DNA of 17,563 nt from CAZIHO01 sp964538875 (GCA_964538875.1 CAZIHO010000076.1:1-17563); one strand, 5' to 3'; counted from the first letter of the stretch, positions 6,315 to 14,567 are shown. Numbers and translations are program-made. The notes: generated by a model from the letters alone, not told the origin.

Positions 6315-7943
6315 TTACATCATGTCGCCCATGCCACCGCCGCCGGGCATGGCCGGCTCGTCCTTCTTGGGCTCCTCAGCCACCATGGCTTCGGTGGTCA
6401 GCATCAGACCGGCCACGGAAGCGGCGTTCTGTAACGCGGTACGGGATACCTTGGTGGGATCCAGGATGCCCAGCTCCACCATATCACCGTAGGAATCGCG
6501 AGCCGCATCATAGCCAAAGTTGCCGCTGCCTTCCGCTACCTTGCTCATGACCACCGAGGCTTCCGCACCGGCGTTGCTCACGATCTGGCGCAGGGGCTCT
6601 TCCATGGCGCGGGCGGCGATGGTGATGCCCACGTCCTGGTCGTGATTGGAGCCCTTCAGTTCCCGCAGCGCGGGCAGCGCCCGGACCAGGGCGACACCGC
6701 CGCCGGGCACGATGCCTTCCTCCACCGCCGCACGGGTAGCGTGCAGGGCGTCCTCGACCCGGGCCTTCTTTTCCTTCATCTCCACTTCGGTGGCCGCACC
6801 CACCTTGATGACCGCCACGCCACCGGCCAGCTTGGCCATACGCTCCTGGAGCTTTTCACGGTCGTAGTCGGAGCTGGTTTCTTCCATCTGGGCGCGAATC
6901 TGCTCGACGCGGGTCTGGATATCCTCGGCCTTGCCAGCGCCATCGACGATGGTGGTCTCGTCCTTGGTGATGATGATCTTCTTGGCGGTGCCCAGGTCGC
7001 TGAGGCCGGTCTTCTCCAGGCTTAAGCCCACTTCCTCGCTGATCACGGTGCCGCCGGTCAGGATCGCCATATCTTGCAACATAGCCTTGCGACGGTCGCC
7101 GAAGCCGGGCGCCTTGACCGCGCACACCTTGATGGTGCCCCGCAGGGTGTTGACCACCAGGGTCGCCAGGGCCTCGCCTTCCACGTCCTCGGCCACCATC
7201 AACAGGGGCTTGCCGGCCTTGGCCACCGCTTCCAGCACGGGCAGCAGGTCCCGGATGTTGCTGACTTTCTTGTCGTGCAGCAGGATGTAGGGGCTTTCCA
7301 GCTCGGCGGTCTGGGCTTGCTGGTTGTTGATGAAGTAGGGAGACAGATAGCCCCGGTCGAACTGCATGCCCTCGACCACTTCCAGGTCATTTTGCAGGCT
7401 TTGGCCTTCCTCGACGGTGATGACGCCTTCCTTGCCCACCTTCTCCATGGCCTCGGCGATGATGTTGCCGATGGCCTCGTCGGAGTTGGCGGAAATGGTG
7501 CCGACCTGGGCGATTTCCTTATTGGTGGTGCAGGGCTTGCTGAGCGCCTTGAGGGCCGCGACCGCCGCTTCCACCGCCTTGTCGATGCCCCGCTTCAGGT
7601 CCATGGGATTCATGCCGGCGGCGACCGCCTTGAGGCCTTCCCGCAGCATGGCCTGGGCCAACACGGTGGCGGTGGTGGTGCCGTCACCGGCCACGTCCGA
7701 GGTCTTGGAAGCGACTTCCTTGACCATCTGGGCGCCCATGTTCTCGAACCGGTCCTTCAGCTCGATTTCCTTGGCGACGGACACGCCGTCCTTGGTCACG
7801 GTGGGAGCGCCGAAGCTCTTCTCCAGCACCACGTTGCGGCCCCGGGGACCCAGGGTGACCTTCACCGCGTTGGCAAGGACATTAACGCCAGCCATCATGC
7901 GGGAACGGGCGTCATCGCCGAAACGTACTTCTTTTGCTGCCAT
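6315..7943 (-). CDS. groEL: Chaperonin GroEL (Hsp60)
   Basis: 542 residues, normal for the family. It forms the double-ring ATP-driven folding chamber of the cytoplasm and works with GroES. Visible hallmarks are the start MAAKEVRFGDDARSRMMAGVN with VKVTLGPRGRNV, the nucleotide-binding segment SDVAGDGTTTATVLA, the apical-domain segment LLMVAEDVEGEALATLVVN, VPGGGVALVRA in the C-terminal equatorial domain, and the flexible Gly/Met tail PGGGGMGDMM. It lies 50 bp after groES on the same strand with an AGGA site before its ATG, so the two are one operon. Control comes from the promoter and CIRCE element upstream of groES, and transcription ends at 6265-6292. Confidence 0.98.
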   Translation of the reverse strand: MAAKEVRFGDDARSRMMAGVNVLANAVKVTLGPRGRNVVLEKSFGAPTVTKDGVSVAKEIELKDRFENMGAQMVKEVASKTSDVAGDGTTTATVLAQAMLREGLKAVAAGMNPMDLKRGIDKAVEAAVAALKALSKPCTTNKEIAQVGTISANSDEAIGNIIAEAMEKVGKEGVITVEEGQSLQNDLEVVEGMQFDRGYLSPYFINNQQAQTAELESPYILLHDKKVSNIRDLLPVLEAVAKAGKPLLMVAEDVEGEALATLVVNTLRGTIKVCAVKAPGFGDRRKAMLQDMAILTGGTVISEEVGLSLEKTGLSDLGTAKKIIITKDETTIVDGAGKAEDIQTRVEQIRAQMEETSSDYDREKLQERMAKLAGGVAVIKVGAATEVEMKEKKARVEDALHATRAAVEEGIVPGGGVALVRALPALRELKGSNHDQDVGITIAARAMEEPLRQIVSNAGAEASVVMSKVAEGSGNFGYDAARDSYGDMVELGILDPTKVSRTALQNAASVAGLMLTTEAMVAEEPKKDEPAMPGGGGMGDMM

Positions 7944-7993
7944 GGTTTCTTATCCTAAATAGAGATCTAAGGTATTCTGGAGGGATGGGGCGA

Positions 7994-8284
7994 CTAGCCT
8001 TCGACCACGCCCATGATGTCTTCCTCGCGCATCACCAGCAGCTCCTCGCCGCCGACCTTGACCTCGTTCCCCGAGTACTTGCCGAACAGAATCCGATCAC
8101 CCACCTTGACGTCCAGGGGACGCACCGAGCCGTTCTCCAGGATCTTGCCCTTGCCGACCGCCAACACTTCGCCTTGCACCGGCTTTTCGGTGGCGGAATC
8201 CGGGATCACGATGCCGCCGGCGCTCATGCGCTCCTCGGCCATGCGCTTAACCAGGACCCGATCATGCAGTGGACGGATATTCAT
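7994..8284 (-). CDS. groES: Co-chaperonin GroES (Hsp10)
   Basis: 96 residues, MNIRPLHDRVLVKRMAEERMSAGGIVIPDSATEKP to MGVVEG. It forms the heptameric lid of the GroEL chamber. The mobile loop region (EERMSAGGIVIPDSA), which contacts GroEL, and the roof loop (KILENGSVRPLDVKVGDRILFGKYSG) are present. An in-frame ATG six codons upstream (8300-8302) would swallow the ribosome site GGGAG at 8293-8297, so the start at 8282-8284 is preferred; it also matches the usual N-terminus. First gene of the groESL operon. Confidence 0.97.
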   Translation of the reverse strand: MNIRPLHDRVLVKRMAEERMSAGGIVIPDSATEKPVQGEVLAVGKGKILENGSVRPLDVKVGDRILFGKYSGNEVKVGGEELLVMREEDIMGVVEG

Positions 8285-8292
8285 TCTTAATT

Positions 8293-8297
8293 CTCCC
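8293..8297 (-). promoter_or_regulatory. groES ribosome binding site
   Basis: GGGAG on the minus strand, 8 nt before the ATG at 8282-8284. It decides between this start and the in-frame ATG at 8302. Confidence 0.75.
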
Positions 8298-8342
8298 ATC
8301 AATAATAGATATTGGTTCGCTAAAAGGCTGTTATTAACTTTG

Positions 8343-8369
8343 TTAGCGCTCTACCGCAACGAGTGCTAA
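8343..8369 (-). promoter_or_regulatory. CIRCE operator (HrcA binding site) of groESL
   Basis: TTAGCGCTC and GAGTGCTAA are separated by exactly 9 bp. The CIRCE consensus is TTAGCACTC-N9-GAGTGCTAA, so there is a single mismatch in one arm. It lies just downstream of the predicted -10 box and some 59 bp before the groES start, where binding of the repressor HrcA would block transcription until heat stress. Confidence 0.93.
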
Positions 8370-8396
8370 TAATATGGGCACGCGAACCGGAGTCAA
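8369..8396 (-). promoter_or_regulatory. groESL promoter, overlapping sigma70- and sigma32-like boxes
   Basis: On the minus strand TTGACT (8391-8396) and TATTAT (8369-8374) are 16 bp apart, a good sigma70 pair. The same bases also read as CTTGACT followed by CCCATATTA, close to the heat-shock sigma32 pattern (CTTGAA, CCCCAT-T). The -10 box touches the CIRCE arm. Confidence 0.7.
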
Positions 8397-8435
8397 GGGA
8401 GGGGCCGGCAACAACTGGGGCAGGTCCCCGGCGGA

Positions 8436-8876
8436 TCAGTCCTGTTCCCGGCGAAATTCCCCTTCGATGAGGTCGCCGGCGCGGTGGGGACCAGGCGCCT
8501 GGGTCGAGACGCTGGTCACCACCAGCCGGGGCGCCAGCCAGGCCAGCAGCCAACGGCGGGGCCAGGGCGCCAGGCACAGGAGTCCCAGCAGGTCGGTGGC
8601 GGGTCCGGGCAGAATCAATAGGGCCCCGCCCAGTAGAATCAACACCCCATCCAGCAGTTCCAGGGTCGGGGATTCGCCCCGCTCCAGGGCGGCCCGGATG
8701 CGGGCCAGGCTGCCCAACCCCTGGTGGCGCAGTAACCAGCCGCCCAGGACGGCGCCGCCCAGCACCAGCAGTAGCGTCCCGAAAAAGCCAATGGCGCTGC
8801 CCAACTGGATCAGCAAATAGATTTCTAGGGTGGGCAGGGCCAATACCAAAATCAGGATAAGCAAGGGATGGGACAT
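8436..8876 (-). CDS. fxsA: FxsA family cytoplasmic membrane protein
   Basis: 146 residues. The N-terminal half has hydrophobic segments (HPLLILILVLALPTLEIYLLIQLGSAIGFFGTLLLVLGGAVLGGWLL) followed by the family core HQGLGSLARIRAALERGESPTLELLDGVLILLGGALLILPGPATDLLGLLCL, so it is a polytopic inner-membrane protein. E. coli FxsA was found as a suppressor of phage T7 exclusion by the F plasmid; its normal role is unclear. It sits just upstream of groES in the same direction, as in E. coli. Its stop lies only ~40 bp before the groESL promoter, and the two are separately controlled as far as can be seen. The ribosome site is weak. Confidence 0.93.
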   Translation of the reverse strand: MSHPLLILILVLALPTLEIYLLIQLGSAIGFFGTLLLVLGGAVLGGWLLRHQGLGSLARIRAALERGESPTLELLDGVLILLGGALLILPGPATDLLGLLCLAPWPRRWLLAWLAPRLVVTSVSTQAPGPHRAGDLIEGEFRREQD

Positions 8877-8928
8877 GGGCGTCTCGGCGGCAAGGGACCC
8901 AGCAGAATGAGCGGCCCGGTCGGGCGGT

Positions 8929-8957
8929 TTGGCGCAGCTTAATCATTCCGCTATCTT
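8929..8957 (+). promoter_or_regulatory. Possible promoter of cutA
   Basis: TTGGCG (8929-8934) and TATCTT (8952-8957) are 17 bp apart, each with four of six consensus bases. The expected transcription start would fall at or beside the cutA ATG (8964). Confidence 0.35.
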
Positions 8958-8963
8958 TCCGCC

Positions 8964-9293
8964 ATGCCTACCGACGTGCTGCTGGTCATCTGCAACCACC
9001 CCCATCCCGAGCAAGCCCTGGCGATCGCCGAGATTCTGGTTCAGGAAGGGTTGGCAGCCTGCGTCAGCGTCGGTGCCAAAGTCACCTCGGTTTATGAATG
9101 GGATGGGCGCATGGAACAAACCGAGGAATGGCCGCTTCTAATCAAGACGTGCGGTTCCCGCTACCCGGAACTGGAACAGCGGCTCAAGGAACTGCACCCT
9201 TACGAGGTTCCGGAAATCATCGGGATCCCAACTGCGGCCGGTTCCGCCGCCTATCTAGAATGGGTTATCGCATGTACCACGCCTGGCGCCTGA
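8964..9293 (+). CDS. cutA: CutA1 divalent-cation tolerance protein
   Basis: 109 residues, normal length. Family motifs are seen in order: VLLVICNHPHPEQALAIAEILVQEGLAACVSV, the signature KVTSVYEWDGRMEQTEEWPLLIKTC, and HPYEVPEIIGIPTAAGSAAYLEWV near the end. CutA1 is a trimeric, very stable cytoplasmic protein with a PII-like fold, linked genetically to copper tolerance in E. coli; its exact activity is uncertain. It overlaps the start of dsbD, the same pairing as in E. coli (cutA-dsbD). No Shine-Dalgarno sequence is visible before the ATG, so initiation could be leaderless. Confidence 0.95.
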   Translation: MPTDVLLVICNHPHPEQALAIAEILVQEGLAACVSVGAKVTSVYEWDGRMEQTEEWPLLIKTCGSRYPELEQRLKELHPYEVPEIIGIPTAAGSAAYLEWVIACTTPGA

Positions 9294-11566
9294 AAATTCG
9301 GCTCCTGGCCGGCTGGCTGTTGTTGTCCCTGGCGCCCCTGATGTGGGCAGCCAGCGACCCCCTGCCCCCGGATCAGGTGTTTCCCATCGCCGTCCGGGCC
9401 GAAGGAACGGACCAGCTACTGGTCACCTGGGACATTGCCCAGGGCCACTATTTATATAAGAACAAAATCCGTTTCAGCAGTGACACCCCAGGAGTCCGGC
9501 TGGGCGCGCCCCTGCTGCCGGAGCCGGAAATCAAGCAGGATCCCTTTTTCGGCGAAACCCCCATCTTCCGGGGCCGGTTGCAGGTGCGCCTGCCCATCAC
9601 CCGGGACCCAAGCGCTCCCAACCAGATCAGCCTGGAGGCCCAGTCCCAGGGTTGCTCGGACCAGGGCATCTGCTATCCCCCCCATCGCCAAACCTTGCAG
9701 CTGGAATTGGCTAGCCAGGCGCCAGCAGCGCCGCCACCCGCCGTCCAGGACGACGGCTTCCAGCCCCTCGACAAGCTATCCAAGGCGTTCAATACCCAGG
9801 ACCCGGACGCCATCCTGCCTGCCGAGGACGCCTTCCGTTTCCAGGCCACCCCGGAAGGACCGGACCGGTTGCGGCTGGTGTGGACCATCGCCCCCGGCAC
9901 CTTCCTGTACCGGGAAAACCTGCGCCTGCGGCTGGAAGGGGCCCCCAACCTGAGCCTCGGGGAATTCGCCTGGCCCCCCGCCGAGCGTAAGTCCAACGCG
10001 GTGCGGCCGGACGGCGAGGTGGGCGACGTGGAGCTTTACCACGACCGCATCGAGGTGTCGGTACCCCTGCGCCGAGACGCCGGCGGACCCGTCCAAGTGA
10101 CCCTGGTGGCCGAATACCAGGGCTGCGCGGAACGGGGTATTTGCTATCCGCCCCAGCGGCAACGGGTGGAATTGACCCTGCCAGCCTTCGCAGGTAGCGG
10201 GCCGCCGACCCCGGCCGCCCAGGCGTCGCCCCCGGTCCAGCCGGCGGTGCCCCAGTCGGAACAGGACCAAATCGCCGATTCCCTGCGCAGCGGCGGCAAA
10301 TTCCAGGTCATCGCTAGCTTCTTTGGCCTCGGTCTGCTGCTAGCCTTTACGCCCTGCCTATTCCCTATGATTCCCATTCTGTCCGGCATCATCGCCGGCC
10401 AGGGCCGCTCGATCACGCCCCGCCGGGCCTTTATCCTGTCCCTGGTGTATGTGCTGGCCATGTCCGTCACCTACACGTTGGCAGGCATCGCCGCCGGCTT
10501 GTTCGGTCAGAATCTCCAGGCCCTGTTCCAGAATCCCTGGATTCTGAGCAGCTTCGCCCTGGTGTTCGTGGGTCTGGCCCTGTCCATGTTTGGCTTTTAT
10601 GACCTCCAATTGCCCGCCAGTCTCCAGGGGCGCTTGGCTGAACTGAGCAACCGGCAACGCAGCGGCAGTCTTACCGGCGTCGCAATCATGGGTCTGCTGT
10701 CGGCCCTGATCGTGGGTCCCTGCGTGGCTCCACCCCTGGCCGGTGCCCTCATTTTCATCGGCCAGACCGGCGACTGGGTGTTGGGGGGCATGGCGCTATT
10801 CGCCCTGGCCATGGGCTCCGGCCTGCCCCTGATCGCCATCGGCACCTCGGCGGGCCAGCTCCTACCCAGGGCCGGGCGCTGGATGGATAGCGTCAAGGCG
10901 GTGTTCGGCGTACTGATGCTGGCGGTGGCGATCCAGCTGCTGGAGCGCATCCTGCCGGAATCCGCCACCCTGGCTCTGTGGGGTGTATTGCTGGTCTGCT
11001 CCTCCGTGTATCTGGGTGCGACCCGGGAACTGCCGGTGGAAGCCACCGGCTGGGCACGCCTGTGGAAAGGCCTGGGACTGGTGTTATTGATTCAGGGCGC
11101 CCTGATGTTGGTGGGTGCCGCCGGCGGCGGCAAGGATAGCCTGCAACCCCTGCGGGGTCTGCTGCCGGGGCCTGCCCGGGCGGTGGATGGCGGCGCTGCG
11201 GCCCTGGACTTCAAGGCCATCAAGAGCCTCGCCGATCTGGACCGGGAACGGGCCGCCGCCCAGGCCGCCGGCCAAGCCCTGATGCTGGATTTCTACGCGG
11301 ATTGGTGCTCCAGTTGCAAGGAACTGGAGCGGGACACCTTTTCCGATCCGAAAGTCATCGGCGCCCTGGCCGGCCTGCGTCTTTTGCGCGCCGACGTGAC
11401 CGCCAACGATCCGGTGGACCAGGCTCTGTTGAAGCACTTTGACCTACAGGGTCCGCCCACCATCATTTTTTACGCCAAGGACGGCCGGGAGCGACGGGAA
11501 TTGCGCCTAGTGGGCTTTTTACCCGCCAACCGCTTTCTGGACCATTTAGGGAAACTCGCCCCATGA
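9272..11566 (+). CDS. dsbD: Thiol:disulfide interchange protein DsbD with duplicated N-terminal domain
   Basis: 764 residues from the ATG at 9272 (an ATG at 9260 is also possible), against about 565 in E. coli. It carries electrons from cytoplasmic thioredoxin across the inner membrane to periplasmic disulfide proteins. After a signal peptide (LLAGWLLLSLAPLMWAAS) come two DsbD-alpha domains, about residues 29-147 and 162-305, each with a C-x5-C pair inside CYPP (C128/C134 and C285/C291). The transmembrane domain follows from about 345, with cysteines in FTPCLFP (C362) and VGPCVAPP (C484), spaced 122 residues as in E. coli. The C-terminal thioredoxin-like domain has FYADWCSSC (C679/C682). The duplicated first domain is unusual. 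The gene overlaps cutA and shares ATGA with the next gene, so translation is probably coupled. Confidence 0.95.
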   Translation: MYHAWRLKIRLLAGWLLLSLAPLMWAASDPLPPDQVFPIAVRAEGTDQLLVTWDIAQGHYLYKNKIRFSSDTPGVRLGAPLLPEPEIKQDPFFGETPIFRGRLQVRLPITRDPSAPNQISLEAQSQGCSDQGICYPPHRQTLQLELASQAPAAPPPAVQDDGFQPLDKLSKAFNTQDPDAILPAEDAFRFQATPEGPDRLRLVWTIAPGTFLYRENLRLRLEGAPNLSLGEFAWPPAERKSNAVRPDGEVGDVELYHDRIEVSVPLRRDAGGPVQVTLVAEYQGCAERGICYPPQRQRVELTLPAFAGSGPPTPAAQASPPVQPAVPQSEQDQIADSLRSGGKFQVIASFFGLGLLLAFTPCLFPMIPILSGIIAGQGRSITPRRAFILSLVYVLAMSVTYTLAGIAAGLFGQNLQALFQNPWILSSFALVFVGLALSMFGFYDLQLPASLQGRLAELSNRQRSGSLTGVAIMGLLSALIVGPCVAPPLAGALIFIGQTGDWVLGGMALFALAMGSGLPLIAIGTSAGQLLPRAGRWMDSVKAVFGVLMLAVAIQLLERILPESATLALWGVLLVCSSVYLGATRELPVEATGWARLWKGLGLVLLIQGALMLVGAAGGGKDSLQPLRGLLPGPARAVDGGAAALDFKAIKSLADLDRERAAAQAAGQALMLDFYADWCSSCKELERDTFSDPKVIGALAGLRLLRADVTANDPVDQALLKHFDLQGPPTIIFYAKDGRERRELRLVGFLPANRFLDHLGKLAP

Positions 11567-12120
11567 GCCGTTCAAAAATCCTTATGCTTACCGGCCTGGC
11601 GAGCATCTTAGGGGTAGGCTCAGGCCTGCTGCTCTACCGCTATTGGGATCCTGATCAGGATCCACTGGCCTTTCTGGACCGGTTCCAGCAAGGTTTTCAC
11701 TCCCAACCCAGGGTCCCGGAATTCACCCTGCCCGGCCTGGATGGTGCCCCGGTCTCCAGTCGCCTATGGGCGGGCAAGGTGCTGGTGCTGAACTTCTGGG
11801 CCACCTGGTGCGGCCCCTGCCGCCAAGAAACGCCACTGTTCATCCAAATCCAACGGGAGTTGGGTGGGCGTGGTGTGCAATTCGTGGGCATCGCCATCGA
11901 CGATCCGGTGGCCGTGGAGCAATTTTCCACCAAGTTGGGCATCAATTACCCGATCCTGGTGGGCGCGGACGACGCCATCGACCTGGCCAAGAAGTTGGGC
12001 AACCACCTCCAGGGCTTGCCCTTCACCGCCGTCCTGGACCGATCCGGCAAGCTGGCCTGGGTTCACGCGGGTGAAATCAAACGGGAAGCCTTAGAACAGA
12101 TTCTGCACCCGTTGCTCTAG
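11563..12120 (+). CDS. TlpA/ResA-like membrane-anchored thioredoxin
   Basis: 185 residues. An N-terminal membrane anchor (residues ~6-25) places the domain in the periplasm. The thioredoxin-like domain starts at VPEFTLPGLDGAPV, has VLNFWATWCGPC with the active pair C83/C86, and the cis-proline at GLPFT (P153). Proteins of this type reduce or shuttle disulfides, for example in cytochrome c maturation. The ATG overlaps the dsbD stop (ATGA), so the DsbD electron supply and this acceptor are made together; DsbD as its reductant is inference. An 18-bp palindrome at 11646-11663 codes for DPDQDP and is probably coincidental. Confidence 0.9.
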   Translation: MSRSKILMLTGLASILGVGSGLLLYRYWDPDQDPLAFLDRFQQGFHSQPRVPEFTLPGLDGAPVSSRLWAGKVLVLNFWATWCGPCRQETPLFIQIQRELGGRGVQFVGIAIDDPVAVEQFSTKLGINYPILVGADDAIDLAKKLGNHLQGLPFTAVLDRSGKLAWVHAGEIKREALEQILHPLL

Positions 12121-12270
12121 GGAGCCGGACCTGAAACGCGCTTCCGCCTAGGGCGTTCCGGTCAAAAATCTGGACAGCCTGGCGACGAATAGGCTAAATT
12201 CCCTGGATTATCCATCGTCCCGGCGAGCGTTGCTCTTTCCGGTGAGGTCCGGTTCTAGGGTTAAGACTGC

Positions 12271-12723
12271 ATGGCAACTTTCCTGGTACTCAACGGCCCC
12301 AACCTGAATTTACTGGGCATTCGGGAGCCCAAACACTATGGCCGGGTCGGCCTGGCGGAAATCCAGCACCATCTGGAACAATGCGCCGCCGCCCAAGGTC
12401 ATCAGATACGCTTTCGTCAAAGCAACGCGGAGCATGAATTGATCGAGGAAGTCCATGCCGCCCTGGAACGCCAGGTGGCTTTCATCCTCATCAATCCGGC
12501 CGCTTTTACCCATACCAGCGTGGCCCTGCGGGACGCGCTGCTCGGAGTCGCCATTCCGTTCATCGAAGTGCATTTGTCCAATGTGCATGCCCGTGAGCCG
12601 TTCCGCGCCCATTCCTATTTTTCGGATATCGCGGTTGGAGTCATTTCCGGCCTAGGCGCCCAGGGCTACGAATTAGCATTGGAAGCCGCCATGCGCTTCG
12701 TCCGTACCGAACAAGAGAAGTAA
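12271..12723 (+). CDS. aroQ: Type II 3-dehydroquinate dehydratase
   Basis: 150 residues, normal length. It dehydrates 3-dehydroquinate to 3-dehydroshikimate, step three of the shikimate pathway, as a dodecamer in the cytoplasm. Motifs are VLNGPNLNLLGIREPKHYG with the catalytic tyrosine, RQSNAEHELIE, INPAAFTHTSVALRDAL, and EVHLSNVHAREPFRAHSY with the catalytic histidine. The 150 bp before it hold no clear promoter; a weak TGGACA box occurs at 12171. It lies 12 bp before accB, the aroQ-accB-accC order common in gammaproteobacteria, so it is probably the first gene of that operon. Confidence 0.96.
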   Translation: MATFLVLNGPNLNLLGIREPKHYGRVGLAEIQHHLEQCAAAQGHQIRFRQSNAEHELIEEVHAALERQVAFILINPAAFTHTSVALRDALLGVAIPFIEVHLSNVHAREPFRAHSYFSDIAVGVISGLGAQGYELALEAAMRFVRTEQEK

Positions 12724-12735
12724 GAAATAATTTCC

Positions 12736-13173
12736 ATGGATATTCGCAAAGTCAAAAAGTTGATCGAACTCCTGGAGCAATCCAACCTAGCCGAAATCGA
12801 GATCCACGAAGGTGAGGAATCGGTGCGCATCAGCCGCCAGAGTTCCTTGGTGACCACCCTGGCCATGCCCAACAGCCAGCCCATGGCGCCGGTAGGGAGC
12901 CCCGCTCCGCCTCAACCGCCGGAAGCCAAGGAGCCGACCGGCCATCTGGTGCGCTCGCCCATGGTGGGCACCCTGTACCGGGCACCCTCCCCAGGCGCCA
13001 AGGCGTTCGTGGAAGAAGGTCAGCAGGTGCGCGCCGGCGATACCCTGTGCATCATCGAGGCCATGAAAATCCTTAACCAGATCGAGTCCGATAAGTCCGG
13101 GATCATCAAAAAGATCCTGGTGGAAAACGGTCAACCGGTGGAGTACAACCAGCCCCTATTCGTGGTCGAATAG
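12736..13173 (+). CDS. accB: Biotin carboxyl carrier protein of acetyl-CoA carboxylase
   Basis: 145 residues. The N-terminal segment MDIRKVKKLIELLEQSNLAEIEIHEGEESVRISR is the dimerisation part. A Pro/Ala-rich linker (about residues 45-70) leads to the biotinyl domain from HLVRSPMVGTLYRAPSPGAKAFVE, including the protruding thumb. Biotin attaches to K111 in IIEAMKILNQIESDKSG. The protein carries CO2 from biotin carboxylase (AccC, next gene) to the carboxyltransferase, making malonyl-CoA for fatty acid synthesis. It is separated from accC by only 9 bp. Confidence 0.97.
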   Translation: MDIRKVKKLIELLEQSNLAEIEIHEGEESVRISRQSSLVTTLAMPNSQPMAPVGSPAPPQPPEAKEPTGHLVRSPMVGTLYRAPSPGAKAFVEEGQQVRAGDTLCIIEAMKILNQIESDKSGIIKKILVENGQPVEYNQPLFVVE

Positions 13174-13182
13174 GCGCCCCCC

Positions 13183-14523
13183 ATGTTCGAGAAGATTCTC
13201 ATTGCCAACCGGGGGGAAATCGCCCTCCGTATTCTGCGTGCTTGTCGCGAGTTGGGTATCCGCACCGTGGCCGTTCACTCGGAGGCGGACCGGGATCTCA
13301 AGCATGTGCTGCTCGCGGATGAATCGGTCTGCATCGGCCCAGCCCGGTCCGCAGAAAGCTATCTGCATATCCCGGCCATCATCAGCGCGGCTGAAGTGAC
13401 CGACTCGGTGGCGATCCATCCAGGGTACGGTTTCTTGTCCGAGAACGCCGACTTCGCGGAACGGGTGGAATCCAGCGGCTTCGTATTCATCGGTCCGCGC
13501 CCGGAAACCATCCGCCTCATGGGCGACAAGGTGTCCGCCATCAAGACCATGCGCGCCGCCGGGGTACCCTGTGTGCCTGGGTCCGATGGCGCCTTGGACG
13601 AGGATAACCAGCGCACCATCGAGTTGGCCCGCCAGATCGGCTATCCGGTCATCGTCAAGGCCGCCGGCGGCGGTGGCGGACGGGGTATGCGGGTGGTGCA
13701 TACGGAAGCCAATTTGCTGTCCGCCATTTCCTTGACCATGGCCGAGGCCCAGGCCGCATTCGGCAACAGCACCCTGTACATGGAAAAGTACCTGGAAAAT
13801 CCCCGCCATATCGAATTTCAGGTGTTGTCGGACACCCACGGTAACGCCATCCACTTGGGCGAGCGGGATTGTTCCATGCAACGCCGCCACCAAAAGGTGG
13901 TGGAAGAAGCGCCAGCCCCTGGCATCACGGCGCGCCAACGGGGCCAGTTGGGGGAAATCTGCGCGGAAGCCTGCCGCCGCATCGGCTACCGGGGTGCCGG
14001 CACCTTTGAATTCCTGTTCGAAAATGGCGAGTTCTATTTCATCGAAATGAACACCCGGGTCCAGGTGGAACATCCGGTCACGGAACTCATCACCGGGGTG
14101 GACATCGTGGTGGAACAGATTCGGGTCGCAGCCGGCGAGGAACTCAGCCTGACCCAGGCGGACGTGCAGTTACGGGGTCACGCCATCGAGTGCCGCATCA
14201 ACGCGGAAGATCCCAGGACGTTTATGCCTAGTCCCGGCGTCATCAGCCAATTCCACATGCCCGGCGGCCCCGGCGTGCGGGTGGACACCCACCTGTACAG
14301 CGGCTACAAGGTGCCCCCCTATTACGACTCCATGATCGGCAAGCTGGTCGCCCACGGCTCCAGCCGGGAAGCCGCCATCGCCCGCATGTTGAATGCCCTG
14401 AGCGAAACCGTCATCGAGGGCATCAAGACCAACATCCCCCTGCAGGAAGACATCATGCGGGACGCGGCGTTTCGCTCCGGTGGCGCCAATATCCATTATC
14501 TGGAAAAGAAGCTCGGGGGCTAA
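13183..14523 (+). CDS. accC: Biotin carboxylase of acetyl-CoA carboxylase
   Basis: 446 residues (E. coli about 449). It carboxylates biotin on AccB using ATP and bicarbonate. The biotin-carboxylase N-domain starts MFEKILIANRGEIALRILRACRELGI. The ATP-grasp domain has the glycine-rich loop KAAGGGGGRGMR, LGERDCSMQRRHQKVVEEAP and the EMNTRVQVEHPVTE signature with active-site residues. The C-terminal domain includes HAIECRINAEDP and ends HYLEKKLGG. The ATG has no Shine-Dalgarno sequence (GCGCCCCCC precedes it), so expression is likely coupled to accB. A long antisense open frame covering 13156-14073 is a codon-use shadow. Confidence 0.98.
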   Translation: MFEKILIANRGEIALRILRACRELGIRTVAVHSEADRDLKHVLLADESVCIGPARSAESYLHIPAIISAAEVTDSVAIHPGYGFLSENADFAERVESSGFVFIGPRPETIRLMGDKVSAIKTMRAAGVPCVPGSDGALDEDNQRTIELARQIGYPVIVKAAGGGGGRGMRVVHTEANLLSAISLTMAEAQAAFGNSTLYMEKYLENPRHIEFQVLSDTHGNAIHLGERDCSMQRRHQKVVEEAPAPGITARQRGQLGEICAEACRRIGYRGAGTFEFLFENGEFYFIEMNTRVQVEHPVTELITGVDIVVEQIRVAAGEELSLTQADVQLRGHAIECRINAEDPRTFMPSPGVISQFHMPGGPGVRVDTHLYSGYKVPPYYDSMIGKLVAHGSSREAAIARMLNALSETVIEGIKTNIPLQEDIMRDAAFRSGGANIHYLEKKLGG

Positions 14524-14567
14524 CGGGCGCCTGCTCTGGTCCGGCGGTCAGCAACGTCGAGGAATTC

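Noticed and set aside
7074..7958. Long plus-strand open frame opposite groEL
   Set aside because: It is His/Gly/Leu-rich, has no family motif, and mirrors the third-position GC bias of groEL.
11646..11663. 18-bp perfect palindrome GGATCCTGATCAGGATCC in the TlpA-like gene
   Set aside because: It lies inside coding sequence for DPDQDP; repeated Asp-Pro codons produce it, and no regulatory context is present.
13156..14073. 305-codon minus-strand open frame opposite accC
   Set aside because: It is an antisense shadow of a highly conserved gene, with no ribosome site or recognisable domain.
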